NCBI GenBank assembly: GCA_002437725.1
Contig: DJRF01000010.1
Coordinates: 168,960 to 232,959, forward strand
Length of the DNA stretch: 64,000 nt
Direction of reading: 5' to 3'
Source of the DNA: Treponema sp. UBA6367
GTDB taxonomy: Bacteria; Spirochaetota; Spirochaetia; Treponematales; Treponemataceae
Part shown: positions 14,947-23,487 of the stretch, one piece after another
Numbering within the stretch: position 1 is the first letter of the stretch
Layout of the letters: each line of letters starts with the position of its first letter
The notes under the pieces: model-generated
Database searches by the model: none
What the model saw: the letters and a program-made list of their open reading frames with translations, nothing else
Told to the model about the DNA's origin: nothing
Position numbers and translations under genes: made by a program

Positions 14947-17103
14947 ATGGCTGAAAAGAAAAATGCAGCGAAAAAAGTTAAGTCTGCCTCAAAAAAGAAG
15001 CAAACTTTAGTAATTGTGGAATCTCCTGCAAAAGCTCACACCATCGAAAAGTATCTTGGTTCTGGATACACTGTAAAAGCTAGTATGGGGCATCTTATAG
15101 ATCTTCCAAAATCAAGAATGGCAATAGATATTGAAAATAATTTTCAGCCAGAGTATATAACTGTGCGTGGCAGAGCAAAGCTTTTAAAAGAATTGCAAAA
15201 AGACGCAAAAAAATCTGATAAAGTTCTTCTTGCATCCGATAACGACCGCGAAGGGGAAGCTATTGCTTGGCATTTGAACAATGCCTTAAAAGATAAAACT
15301 TCCGCGCAAATAAATAGAATTGTATTTAACGAAATTACTCCTATAGCGATAAAAGAAGCTGTAAAAAATCCTGGCCAGATTGTAGAAAGCAAAGTTAACG
15401 CTCAGAAAGCTAGAAGAGTTTTGGACAGGCTTGTAGGTTACAATCTTAGCCCTCTATTGTGGGCAAAAGTAAAAAATGGACTTTCTGCTGGACGCGTTCA
15501 GTCCGTTGCTTTAAGACTTATTTGTGAACGCGAAAAAGAAGTTGAAGATTTTATTCCAGAAGAATATTGGTCTTTGGATGCTGATTTTTCAAAAGGAAAG
15601 ACAAAGTTTTCTGCTCAATTAGTAAAATATAAGGGCGAAACTCCAGAATTAAAGTCAGAATCTGTTGTAAAAGAAATAATCAAAGAAATTGGCAATTCTA
15701 AGTGCGTTGTTTCAAATATAAAGCAAACTGAAAAAACTGTGCGGCCAAAGCCTCCTTTTACTACTTCAAAACTTCAGCAGGCAGCTGCAAATAAACTTGG
15801 TTTTACTTCTAGAAAAACAATGCAGATTGCACAGCAGCTTTACGAAGGTATAAACATGGGCAGCAGCCGTGTTGGTCTTATAACTTATATGCGAACCGAT
15901 TCAGTTCGCATAAGTGAAACAGCTCTTGCCGATGTTCGCAAATGGCTTGAAAAAAACTATCCGTCAGAATTGCCAGAGCAGCCTATTCATTACACTGTTG
16001 GAAAAGCTGCCCAAGATGCTCATGAAGGTATCCGTCCTACTTACACAGAGTATACGCCGGATTCAGTAAAAGAGTATCTTTCTCGCGACCAGTTAAGGCT
16101 TTATACAATTATTTGGGAACGTTTCGTTTCTAGCCAGATGAATAATGCAAAAACAACAACCACTAGCGTTGAAATCACTGCCGATGATGCTTTGTTCAGG
16201 GCAAGCGCCTCAAAAATTAGTGAAAAAGGTTTTTATAGCGTTATAAAACTGCTTTCTAGCAAAGAGGATAAATCTGGAAATCTTCCAAGCTTAAAAGTTG
16301 GAGAAGTTATAACCGCTGATAATTTTTATCCCGAACAGCACTTTACGCAAGGTCCTGCTAGATATACGGATGCCAGTATCGTAAGAACTCTTGAAGAAAA
16401 AGGGATTGGGCGGCCTTCAACCTATGCTCCAATAATTTCAGTTCTTTTGGACAGATACTATGTGACAAGGGTAAACAAGCAGCTAGTGCCGACTCAGCTA
16501 GGCAGAATGATTTGCAAGATTCTTGTAGAAAGTTTTCCAGAAGTAATAAATGAACATTTTACTGCGGAAGTAGAAAATAATCTTGATAAAGTGGAAGCAA
16601 ATCAGCTTGTGTGGAACGAAATGATTGCAGATTTTTTTGCACCTTTTAAAAAACGCGTTGACGAAGTGATGCGCAATGTGGAAAGTGTAAAAGGAACGCT
16701 AGACGAGCCTACTGACAAGATATGCGAAAAATGCGGAAAGCCTATGGTAAAGAAACTTGGACGCTACGGATTTTTCCTTGCTTGTTCTGGTTTTCCAGAA
16801 TGTCATAATACCCGTTCTATTCCTCTTGCAAAGTGTCCTATGCCAGGTTGCAATGGCGAAATTGTTGCGAGAAAAACAAAAGGCAGGGGAAAGGAATTTT
16901 ATGGTTGCACAAACTATCCTAAGTGCAGTTTTATAACTCATTTCAAACCTATTGATCAGTACTGTCCAAAATGCGGCTGGTTCCTTGTTGAAAAGTTTGA
17001 CAAAAAAAATGGAAGCTATAAATCGTGCATAAATCCTGATTGTGATTATTTACATTCTGCCGATTCTTCAGAAGATGTTGATTTTTCCGACAAAGAAAAA
17101 TAG
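14947..17103 (+). CDS. topA: DNA topoisomerase I
   Basis: Type IA topoisomerase that relaxes negative supercoils. Of 718 residues, the lysine-rich start leads into a Toprim domain (LVIVESPAKAHTIEKYLG at about 20 and LASDNDREGEAIAWHL at about 95). The catalytic Tyr is in GLITYMRTDSVRIS at about 315. The C-terminus carries three zinc-ribbon modules: CEKCGKP..CSGFPEC, CPMPGC..CTNYPKC and CPKCGW..CINPDC. An in-frame ATG at 14941 exists, but AAGGA at 14936-14940 spaces correctly to ATG 14947. The order dprA-topA-xer-hslV-hslU-flgB resembles that of Bacillus subtilis. Confidence 0.95.
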   Translation: MAEKKNAAKKVKSASKKKQTLVIVESPAKAHTIEKYLGSGYTVKASMGHLIDLPKSRMAIDIENNFQPEYITVRGRAKLLKELQKDAKKSDKVLLASDNDREGEAIAWHLNNALKDKTSAQINRIVFNEITPIAIKEAVKNPGQIVESKVNAQKARRVLDRLVGYNLSPLLWAKVKNGLSAGRVQSVALRLICEREKEVEDFIPEEYWSLDADFSKGKTKFSAQLVKYKGETPELKSESVVKEIIKEIGNSKCVVSNIKQTEKTVRPKPPFTTSKLQQAAANKLGFTSRKTMQIAQQLYEGINMGSSRVGLITYMRTDSVRISETALADVRKWLEKNYPSELPEQPIHYTVGKAAQDAHEGIRPTYTEYTPDSVKEYLSRDQLRLYTIIWERFVSSQMNNAKTTTTSVEITADDALFRASASKISEKGFYSVIKLLSSKEDKSGNLPSLKVGEVITADNFYPEQHFTQGPARYTDASIVRTLEEKGIGRPSTYAPIISVLLDRYYVTRVNKQLVPTQLGRMICKILVESFPEVINEHFTAEVENNLDKVEANQLVWNEMIADFFAPFKKRVDEVMRNVESVKGTLDEPTDKICEKCGKPMVKKLGRYGFFLACSGFPECHNTRSIPLAKCPMPGCNGEIVARKTKGRGKEFYGCTNYPKCSFITHFKPIDQYCPKCGWFLVEKFDKKNGSYKSCINPDCDYLHSADSSEDVDFSDKEK

Positions 17104-17108
17104 TATTT

Positions 17109-17164
17109 AAGGTTTGCTGAGCCATGTCTTGAGCGAAAGCGTACCTTGATTAGACGTATTTTTA
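17109..17164 (+). repeat. R1 repeat, copy B (topA-xer gap)
   Basis: Degenerate copy: AAGGTTTGCTGAGCCATG, CTTGAGC-GAAA-GCGT, ACCTTGATTAGACGTATT. The GAAA loop is kept although the outer stem has decayed. It ends 18 bases before the xer ATG at 17182. Confidence 0.65.
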
Positions 17165-17181
17165 ATGCTAAAGGTTAGATT

Positions 17182-18081
17182 ATGAAAACCGTGTCGCAGC
17201 TTGCTATAGAATTTTTAGTATACTTAGATTCTGTTCGGGGCTTTAGCAGTAATTCTGTAGTTGCTTATAAAAATAATCTTTCTCACCTTGAAGAGCTTGT
17301 TGGTTCTGATAAAAATATTGAAGATGTTGCTCCCAATGATTTAAGGCTTTGCATTGCTAAGCTAAGCGCAGAAAAAAAATCAAGTGCAAGCATAAATCAA
17401 TTTATTGCAGCGGCGCGGGCTTTCTTTTCTTATTGCAGAAAATTTGGATACATTGAAAAAAATCCATCGCTGGATTTAAAAAGTGTAAAAATTCCTAAAC
17501 ATTTGCCTCGTTTCTTGACTTCTGCAGAAGTTGACTCTTTGTGTTCTCTTCCTGAAAAAAACGAGCTGCTTTGGGAAAAACGTGACAAAGCCTTGTTTGA
17601 AATGATGTATTCCTCTGGTTGCAGGGTAAGCGAAATTGTTTCTTTAAAACTAAATGATTTTCAAAGCGAAAATTCTAGTGCGATTGTAAAAGGAAAGGGG
17701 CGAAAAGAACGCAAAGTTTACTTTGAAGATGATGCAAGGGCTGCATTAAAAGAATACTTAGAAGATAGAAAAAAACGTTTTGCAGAAAATAATAAAAGTC
17801 CTTTTGTTTTTGTAAATCAGCAAGGAAAGCCGCTTACAACAGGAGGCGTAAGATATATTCTTTCAAGATACAGCGGCAATGAAGGATTAAAGCATCATAT
17901 TTCGCCGCATGCTCTAAGACACACTTTTGCAACGGCTATGCTTTCAAATGGCGCAGATGTAAGAATTGTGCAAGAAATGCTGGGTCATTCGAATATTTCT
18001 ACAACACAAAAATATACGCATATAACAACTTCTCAACTTATAGAAATTTACAAGCATGCTCATCCTCACGGCGAAAAATAG
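17182..18081 (+). CDS. Tyrosine recombinase, XerC/XerD type (second copy)
   Basis: A 299-residue paralogue of the recombinase at 12084. It has a core-binding domain at about 3-90 and a catalytic domain with Arg in SGCRVSEIVSL, Lys in VKGKGRKERKV, HALRHTF, GHSNI and the nucleophile Tyr in TTQKYTH. Together the two genes could supply the XerC-XerD heterotetramer acting at dif. Position between topA and hslV matches codV of Bacillus subtilis. R1 copy B lies in its leader. Confidence 0.9.
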   Translation: MKTVSQLAIEFLVYLDSVRGFSSNSVVAYKNNLSHLEELVGSDKNIEDVAPNDLRLCIAKLSAEKKSSASINQFIAAARAFFSYCRKFGYIEKNPSLDLKSVKIPKHLPRFLTSAEVDSLCSLPEKNELLWEKRDKALFEMMYSSGCRVSEIVSLKLNDFQSENSSAIVKGKGRKERKVYFEDDARAALKEYLEDRKKRFAENNKSPFVFVNQQGKPLTTGGVRYILSRYSGNEGLKHHISPHALRHTFATAMLSNGADVRIVQEMLGHSNISTTQKYTHITTSQLIEIYKHAHPHGEK

Positions 18082-18082
18082 C

Positions 18083-18121
18083 GGTTTTTAACTGTTGAAA
18101 AAAAATTATTTTTTTTACCGA
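18083..18121 (+). terminator. Weak AT-rich hairpin after xer
   Basis: CGGT at 18083 and ACCG at 18117-18120 bracket an AAAAAAAATTATTTTTTTT stretch that can fold on itself. Such an AT-only stem is a poor terminator; partial read-through into hslV is possible. Confidence 0.3.
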
Positions 18122-18222
18122 AAGAATGTTGTTAGTTTCATTTTTAGGAGATGTTTTTTCTTTGCAAACAGAATGTAATTTTGATATATTAAAGTTTATA
18201 ATATGTTTTAATGGGATATGCT

Positions 18223-18762
18223 ATGTCAAAAACAAAAATTAGAAGCACAACTATTCTTGCAGTAAGAAAAGACGGTCATGTAGCAATGGCTGGTGATGGT
18301 CAGTGTACACTTGGCGAAACCGTTTGCAAGGGAAATTCTAGAAAATTGCGAAAAATTTATGACGGAAAAATCATAACAGGATTTGCAGGTTCTGTCGCAG
18401 ATGCCTTTACTCTTCTTGATAGATTTGAAACAAAAGTAAAGGAATACAATGGAGATATTATGCGTTCCGCTGTGGAACTTGTAAAAGCGTGGAGGACGGA
18501 TCGCACATTGCAAAAACTGGAAGCGATGCTCTTGGTTGCTGATAAAGAGAAAACCCTTCTTATTAGCGGAGATGGAAACGTTATTGAGCCTGAAAAAGAT
18601 GCCATCGCGATTGGTTCAGGTGGAAATTACGCATATTCAGCTGCTTTAGCTTATTTGGACTGTTCTAATTTGTCTGCAAAAGAAATTGCAGAACGCTCTC
18701 TTCATATTGCTGGTAGAATTTGCATTTACACAAACGAAAATATAACTATCGAAGAACTTTAA
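18223..18762 (+). CDS. hslV: HslV, peptidase subunit of the HslUV protease
   Basis: Proteasome-like threonine peptidase forming a double hexameric chamber that degrades proteins unfolded by HslU. The 179-residue protein begins with a short propeptide MSKTKIRS; cleavage would expose Thr9 (TTILAVRKDGHVAMAGDGQ), the catalytic N-terminal Thr of the family. AIGSGGNYAYSAALAYL near the C-terminus is also typical. ATG at 18211 is in frame but GGGA at 18213 suits ATG 18223. hslU follows nine bases later. No CIRCE or other heat-shock operator is visible upstream; TATAAT at 18197-18202 could be a -10 box without a clear -35. Confidence 0.93.
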   Translation: MSKTKIRSTTILAVRKDGHVAMAGDGQCTLGETVCKGNSRKLRKIYDGKIITGFAGSVADAFTLLDRFETKVKEYNGDIMRSAVELVKAWRTDRTLQKLEAMLLVADKEKTLLISGDGNVIEPEKDAIAIGSGGNYAYSAALAYLDCSNLSAKEIAERSLHIAGRICIYTNENITIEEL

Positions 18763-18771
18763 GGATTTTTT

Positions 18772-20154
18772 ATGGAAAATATGGATTTACCTACTCTTGA
18801 AAACAAGGTGGAATTAACACCTAAGCAGATTGTGGAAAAACTTAATCAATATATCATTGGCCAGACAAAAGCAAAAAGAGCTGTTGCCATCGCTTTAAGA
18901 AATCGTACTAGAAGACTTAGGCTTCCAGAAGAAATAAGAGATGAAGTTGCTCCAAAAAATATTTTGATGATTGGACCTACAGGCTGTGGAAAAACAGAAA
19001 TCGCCAGAAGATTAGCAAAACTTTGCAATTCTCCGTTTTTAAAAGTTGAAGCTACAAAGTATACTGAAGTTGGTTATGTTGGACGTGATGTTGAATCTAT
19101 GGTTAGAGATTTAATGTCCGTCGGCTATAAAAACGTAAAAGCCGAAATGGAAGAGCAGCTTCGCGAAAAATCTGTTTCTATTGTTGAAGAAAAACTTCTT
19201 GACTTGCTTTTGCCAGGATCTTCGGATAAAAGCAAAAATGAAGAAAATTTACCGGAAAACAAAGACGAATCTACAAGAGAAAAATTCCGCCAAATGCTGC
19301 GTGAAGGAAAACTAGAAGAGCGCGAAGTAGAAGTTTCTATTTCAAACAGGCAAGGCGGATTTCCTAGCATGGAAATAATAGCAGGTGGTAGCCTGGATGA
19401 CCTTCAAAATAGCATGCAGAGCCTTGCAGGAATGTTAGGTGGCGCTAGACGCAATAAAAAAAGAACAGTTTCTATAAAAGAGGCTCGGAAAATTCTCACA
19501 GAAGAAACGCTGGATAACTTGGTAGACAACGATAAGGTTGCTCAGATTGCAAAAGATAGAGTTGAAAACAGCGGAATTATTTTTATAGATGAAATCGACA
19601 AAATTGCCGTTCATGGGGAAAGTCATGGACAAGATGTTAGCAGAGAAGGGGTTCAGAGGGATATTCTTCCTATTGTAGAAGGAAGCAATGTAAATACCAA
19701 ATTTGGGGTAATAAACACAACTCATATACTGTTCATTGCTGCTGGTGCCTTTAGCGTCGCCGCTCCTAGCGATCTTATTCCAGAACTTCAAGGTCGTTTT
19801 CCGTTAAGAGTTGAATTAGAATCTCTTAATAAAGAAGATTTTAAACGAATTTTAACAGAACCAAAAAATAGCTTGATAATGCAGTATACTTCTTTGTTGG
19901 AAACTGAAGGCGTAAAACTTGAGCTTACAGAATCTGCAATTGACAGGATGAGCGCTATTGCAGAAGAAGTTAACGCCTCTGCTGAAAATATAGGAGCTAG
20001 ACGGCTTCAAACAATAATGGAAAAAGTTCTTGCAGATATAAATTTTGATGCGGATGAACACGCTGGCGAAACAATAACAATTGATGTTGACTATGTTAAT
20101 GAAAAGCTGGGAGATATTGTCCAAAATCAAGATTTAAGCAGATATATTTTGTAA
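18772..20154 (+). CDS. hslU: HslU, ATPase subunit of the HslUV protease
   Basis: AAA+ unfoldase that feeds substrates to HslV. In 460 residues the Walker A GPTGCGKTE is at about 69-76 and Walker B IIFIDEIDKI at about 272-281. An intermediate I-domain (about 110-245) includes an acidic insert, and the sensor-2 Arg lies in ENIGARRLQTIMEKVL. The C-terminal tail DLSRYIL is the conserved tip that docks into HslV. AAGGA at 18761 supports the ATG. Coupled to hslV; the flagellar operon follows after a structured leader. Confidence 0.95.
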   Translation: MENMDLPTLENKVELTPKQIVEKLNQYIIGQTKAKRAVAIALRNRTRRLRLPEEIRDEVAPKNILMIGPTGCGKTEIARRLAKLCNSPFLKVEATKYTEVGYVGRDVESMVRDLMSVGYKNVKAEMEEQLREKSVSIVEEKLLDLLLPGSSDKSKNEENLPENKDESTREKFRQMLREGKLEEREVEVSISNRQGGFPSMEIIAGGSLDDLQNSMQSLAGMLGGARRNKKRTVSIKEARKILTEETLDNLVDNDKVAQIAKDRVENSGIIFIDEIDKIAVHGESHGQDVSREGVQRDILPIVEGSNVNTKFGVINTTHILFIAAGAFSVAAPSDLIPELQGRFPLRVELESLNKEDFKRILTEPKNSLIMQYTSLLETEGVKLELTESAIDRMSAIAEEVNASAENIGARRLQTIMEKVLADINFDADEHAGETITIDVDYVNEKLGDIVQNQDLSRYIL

Positions 20155-20190
20155 ATTTTGCAAAAAGTTATAAATATTTTTTTTATAAAA

Positions 20191-20266
20191 CCGAAAATTA
20201 TTGTAAGAACAGTCTGAATTAGTTTTAGTTCAGGCTGTCCTTAGAATCTTTAAAACTAATTTTCGG
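20191..20266 (+). promoter_or_regulatory. Nested hairpin leader upstream of flgB
   Basis: CCGAAAATTA (20191-20200) pairs perfectly with TAATTTTCGG (20257-20266). Inside it, ACAGTCTGAA (20209-20218) pairs with TTCAGGCTGT (20229-20238) with one G-U pair. The outer stem ends ten bases before the flgB ATG, so folding could expose or hide the ribosome site. No T run follows. Confidence 0.6.
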
Positions 20267-20275
20267 GATGTCAAA

Positions 20276-20692
20276 ATGAACAGTTTTACAAGATCTGTAG
20301 ATTTATTACAGCGTTCGATGGATGTTTGTAGCTTGCGTTACCAAGTTACTGCGGACAATCTTTCAAATAGCGAAGTGCCAAATTTTAAGCGTTCTGTTGT
20401 TAATTTTGAAAGCGAATTAAAACGGGCTTTTGAAAGTGAACAGAAGGCTAAAAACGCTTTTCAATTAACACTTTCAGACCCTAGGCATATTTCTCTTCAA
20501 GAACCTTATGATTACCGTGAAGTTCAGCCAAGGCGAGTTCTTGATTACACAACAACAGCTAAAGCCAACGGAAATAATGTTGATGCAGAAACTGAAGCAA
20601 ACAATATTCTTCAGATTCAAATGCAGTATAGGCTTCTTTCTCAACTTACAAATTTTGAATTTTCACAGTTGAATACTGCGATGAGCAAATAG
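20276..20692 (+). CDS. flgB: Flagellar basal-body rod protein FlgB
   Basis: Proximal rod subunit linking the MS ring to the drive shaft in the periplasm. The 138-residue protein has the N-terminal rod signature, LRYQVTADNLSNSEVPNFKR, and the C-terminal heptad-like helix of flagellar axial proteins (NNILQIQMQYRLLSQLTNFEF). No cleaved signal is expected, since rod proteins use the flagellar export gate. First gene of the operon flgB-flgC-fliE-fliF-fliG-fliH-fliI-fliJ. The leader has strong secondary structure. Confidence 0.92.
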   Translation: MNSFTRSVDLLQRSMDVCSLRYQVTADNLSNSEVPNFKRSVVNFESELKRAFESEQKAKNAFQLTLSDPRHISLQEPYDYREVQPRRVLDYTTTAKANGNNVDAETEANNILQIQMQYRLLSQLTNFEFSQLNTAMSK

Positions 20693-20700
20693 GTATAAAA

Positions 20701-20745
20701 GACCGGCAGAGTCATGGCCTTGAGCGAGCCTTGTCCAAAAGTATT
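20701..20745 (+). repeat. R1 repeat, copy C (flgB-flgC gap), degenerate
   Basis: CCGGCAGAGTCATGGCC, TTGAGCGAGCC and TTGTCCAAAAGTATT follow the R1 order, but the inner GNRA-type loop and part of the stem are lost. It ends 47 bases before the flgC ATG. Confidence 0.5.
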
Positions 20746-20791
20746 GACTTTTTATAGAGGAAGATAAAAACATCCAAAAGCGAGGTGGAAT

Positions 20792-21250
20792 ATGGGACTT
20801 TTTACATCAATTAATATTGCTGCTACAGGAATGAGCGCGGAACGCCTTCGTTCTGATGTTATTTCAAACAATATTGCTAATGCTTCTACAACAAGAACTC
20901 AAGAAGGAGGAGCATTTAAACGTTCTAGAGTTGTTTTTGAACCTGTAAGTTCAAAACGCCCTCAATGGAGAAGTCCTTTCTGTCCAGAAGATTTAGACAA
21001 TGGTCCTGGCAAAGGTGTAAAAGTCCGTGAAATTGTAAAAGACACAACGCCCGGAAATATGGTTTATTCTCCTGAGCATCCAGATGCAATAAAATCAGGA
21101 CCCAATGCAGGTTATGTTGAATATCCTAATGTAAATATTGTAAATGAAATGGTCGATCTTATAAGCGCAAGCCGTGCTTATGAAGCTAATTCTACTGTTG
21201 TAGAAGGCGCAAAATCAATGTTTGGCGCAGCTCTTGAAATTGGTCGCTAG
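20792..21250 (+). CDS. flgC: Flagellar basal-body rod protein FlgC
   Basis: Second proximal rod subunit. The 152-residue protein starts MGLFTSINIAATGMSAERLRSDVISNNIANASTT, the rod-protein N-terminal signature, and ends with YPNVNIVNEMVDLISASRAYEANSTVV, the C-terminal axial-protein motif. The middle is a short FlgC-specific insert. GAGGTGG a few bases upstream is a strong ribosome site. It lies in the flagellar operon behind R1 copy C. Confidence 0.94.
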   Translation: MGLFTSINIAATGMSAERLRSDVISNNIANASTTRTQEGGAFKRSRVVFEPVSSKRPQWRSPFCPEDLDNGPGKGVKVREIVKDTTPGNMVYSPEHPDAIKSGPNAGYVEYPNVNIVNEMVDLISASRAYEANSTVVEGAKSMFGAALEIGR

Positions 21251-21330
21251 TCTTGCTTTTTTTTATGCGGCAAGCATTTAATTGAATTGACAATGTTTGT
21301 TTGATGAATGATAATATTCATGGTGAAAAA

Positions 21331-21681
21331 ATGAAAATTCCTGAAATAAGTGCTTTGAATTTAGTTCGAACAGAATCCGCTCATCAAGAAAATGGCGTGC
21401 TCTCCTCTAGTAAAATTACATCTTTTGAAAATTCCGCAAAAAGTTCTATAGAAAAAACTAGGCGTTCTTTTGATGAATATCTAATGGAAGCTTTTAAGAA
21501 TATGAATCAAAATCAAGTTGATGTTGAGCATCTTCAAGAAAAAGTTATAACAGATCCAGAATCCGTTGATATTCATGATGTTACAATTGCAATGTCAAAA
21601 GCGAAAATGTCTTTAAATCTTGCGAAAACTGTTATAGACCGGCTTGTTCAAGGCTGGTCAGAAATTACAACTACTAGATAA
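21331..21681 (+). CDS. fliE: FliE, MS-ring/rod junction protein
   Basis: FliE joins the MS ring to the rod and is needed for export of rod proteins. From ATG 21331 the protein is 116 residues, close to the usual length, ending in the family segment VTIAMSKAKMSLNLAKTVIDRLVQGWSEI. A TTG at 21301 and an ATG at 21304 are in frame, but GGTGA at 21322 is spaced for 21331 and residues upstream do not look like FliE. Third gene of the flagellar operon. Confidence 0.88.
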   Translation: MKIPEISALNLVRTESAHQENGVLSSSKITSFENSAKSSIEKTRRSFDEYLMEAFKNMNQNQVDVEHLQEKVITDPESVDIHDVTIAMSKAKMSLNLAKTVIDRLVQGWSEITTTR

Positions 21682-21767
21682 CCTATTAAAAATAACTAGT
21701 CAGAATTTATTTAATGTGATAGAATAATTTATGTAAATTTCTATAAATTCGTTCATAGGAGGGGAAC

Positions 21768-23483
21768 ATGAACGAATGGCTTAAAAAGATGGCTGAGAAA
21801 CTCAAAGATTTTTGGAAGAATAGTTCAGTCATCAAAAAAGTTATTCTATTTTCTGTAATTGCAGTCATATTGATAGCTATAGTTGTAACCGCTAAGGTTT
21901 CTGCTAGGCCATCTACTGTCAGACTTTTTAATGCCTCTGTTACAAATGAAAACACAAGATCTCAAATTTTGGATCGTCTTTCAGAACTTAATGTTTCTGC
22001 AAGCATTGATGATAACGGTTATATCAATATAGATAGAAATGCCGATAAAAAGAAGGTTGTTTCGATTCTTATGTCAGAAGGATTAACACCTTCTACCTGG
22101 GATCCTTTTGAAGAATATTACAACCGCTCCTGGTCTGCAACTGATGCTGAGCAGAACGTTCGCCTAAAAAATGCTGTAACTGAGCGGCTTCAGCAGCAGC
22201 TTGAAGTTTTAGACGATATAAATACAGCTTTTGTTACAATAAATATTCCTAAAACAGAGCTTTTTACGGCAGATCAAAATCCTGTTTCTGCAGGAATTGT
22301 TCTTAAGCTTTCTCCTAGAAGCGATCTTTCTACAAACAAAAAAAAGCAAAAGAATTTGGAACGGCTTGTTTTAAATCTCGTTGAAGGGTTAAAATCTGAA
22401 AATCTTACAATTTCAGATACTGAAAACAACGTTCTTAATGATTTTACAGGCCTTGAAGATGCAAATAGACTTACTAATGTCCAGTTGGAACAAAAAATAA
22501 GGCATCAAGAAGAGGCGAAATTAAAGGCAAATATCCTTAATCACTTGCAGGAAATTGTAAAGCCAAAAAGAATTGGTGACCTTGTCGTTAACTGCGAAAT
22601 GGATATGAGCCAAGAGTCTTCAGAGGATACAATCTATACTCCAATACAGAGAAAGGCTGATAATCCAAATACTCCTTATGATGAGTCTGAATATGTAGAT
22701 ACTGTGCCAATTAGTGAGCAAAAAGTTGAAAAAGAATGGAAAGGTACAGGATATAATCCGGAAGGTCCTGCTGGTGTAGAAGGAAATAATCCTCCTACAT
22801 ATAGCGATATGTCAAATGTGATAGGTTCTACTAAAGAAGTTGGTACTACGCGAAATAATGTAATCAATACTTCTCATGTGAAAAAAACAAGATCTCCTGT
22901 TATTGGAAAAACTTCTGTTTCCGTTAATATTGATGGCGTTTGGACAATCGCAAAGGATAGCAAGACACACGCTTATCTTATAGATGAAGAAACTGGGCAC
23001 CTTGTATGGAATTATACGCCTGTAACAGAAAATGATTTGTCAGATTTTACAAAGCTCGTAAGGGCTGCAATAAATTATGATGCTTCTCGCGGAGATATTG
23101 TTAGCGTTACAAATGTTCAAGTGGACCGTTCCGAAGAGCACCAGGCTTTTGAAGATGATTATTTTAAGAAGATACGAACAAGAAATACTATTCTTTTAGC
23201 ATTGGCAGCAGTTGCTGTGGTTCTTGTTGGATTTATTCTGTTCCGTATTATTAGCAAAGAAATTGAGCGAAGAAAACGCCTTCGCGAAGAAGAATTGCTT
23301 AGACAAGCGCAAGCCGCCAGAGAGCAGGCTCTTTGGGATGCAAAAGAAGATGCAAATATGCAAGTTACAATGTCTGTTGAAGAGAGCCGAAGAGCAGAGC
23401 TTCAAGAGAATGCTATTAATATGGCAAAAGAGCATCCAGAAGATGTTGCTATGCTCATACGAACTTGGTTGATGGAGGAATAG
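21768..23483 (+). CDS. fliF: FliF, flagellar MS-ring protein
   Basis: FliF forms the inner-membrane MS ring on which the motor is built. The 571-residue protein has a membrane helix at about 22-44 (VIKKVILFSVIAVILIAIVVTA), a large periplasmic region with ring-building motifs (TEQ-type SATDAEQNVRLKNAVTERL and VTINIPKTELFT), and a second membrane helix at about 470-492 (ILLALAAVAVVLVGFILFRI). The cytoplasmic tail EHPEDVAMLIRTWLMEE is the FliG-binding segment. GGAGGGG precedes the ATG. fliG starts four bases after its stop. Confidence 0.95.
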   Translation: MNEWLKKMAEKLKDFWKNSSVIKKVILFSVIAVILIAIVVTAKVSARPSTVRLFNASVTNENTRSQILDRLSELNVSASIDDNGYINIDRNADKKKVVSILMSEGLTPSTWDPFEEYYNRSWSATDAEQNVRLKNAVTERLQQQLEVLDDINTAFVTINIPKTELFTADQNPVSAGIVLKLSPRSDLSTNKKKQKNLERLVLNLVEGLKSENLTISDTENNVLNDFTGLEDANRLTNVQLEQKIRHQEEAKLKANILNHLQEIVKPKRIGDLVVNCEMDMSQESSEDTIYTPIQRKADNPNTPYDESEYVDTVPISEQKVEKEWKGTGYNPEGPAGVEGNNPPTYSDMSNVIGSTKEVGTTRNNVINTSHVKKTRSPVIGKTSVSVNIDGVWTIAKDSKTHAYLIDEETGHLVWNYTPVTENDLSDFTKLVRAAINYDASRGDIVSVTNVQVDRSEEHQAFEDDYFKKIRTRNTILLALAAVAVVLVGFILFRIISKEIERRKRLREEELLRQAQAAREQALWDAKEDANMQVTMSVEESRRAELQENAINMAKEHPEDVAMLIRTWLMEE

Positions 23484-23487
23484 AAGA

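Noticed and set aside
12084..18081. Integrative element or integron, suggested by two tyrosine recombinases
   Set aside because: Both match Xer proteins and sit in conserved housekeeping order; no attachment-site pair or cargo is visible.
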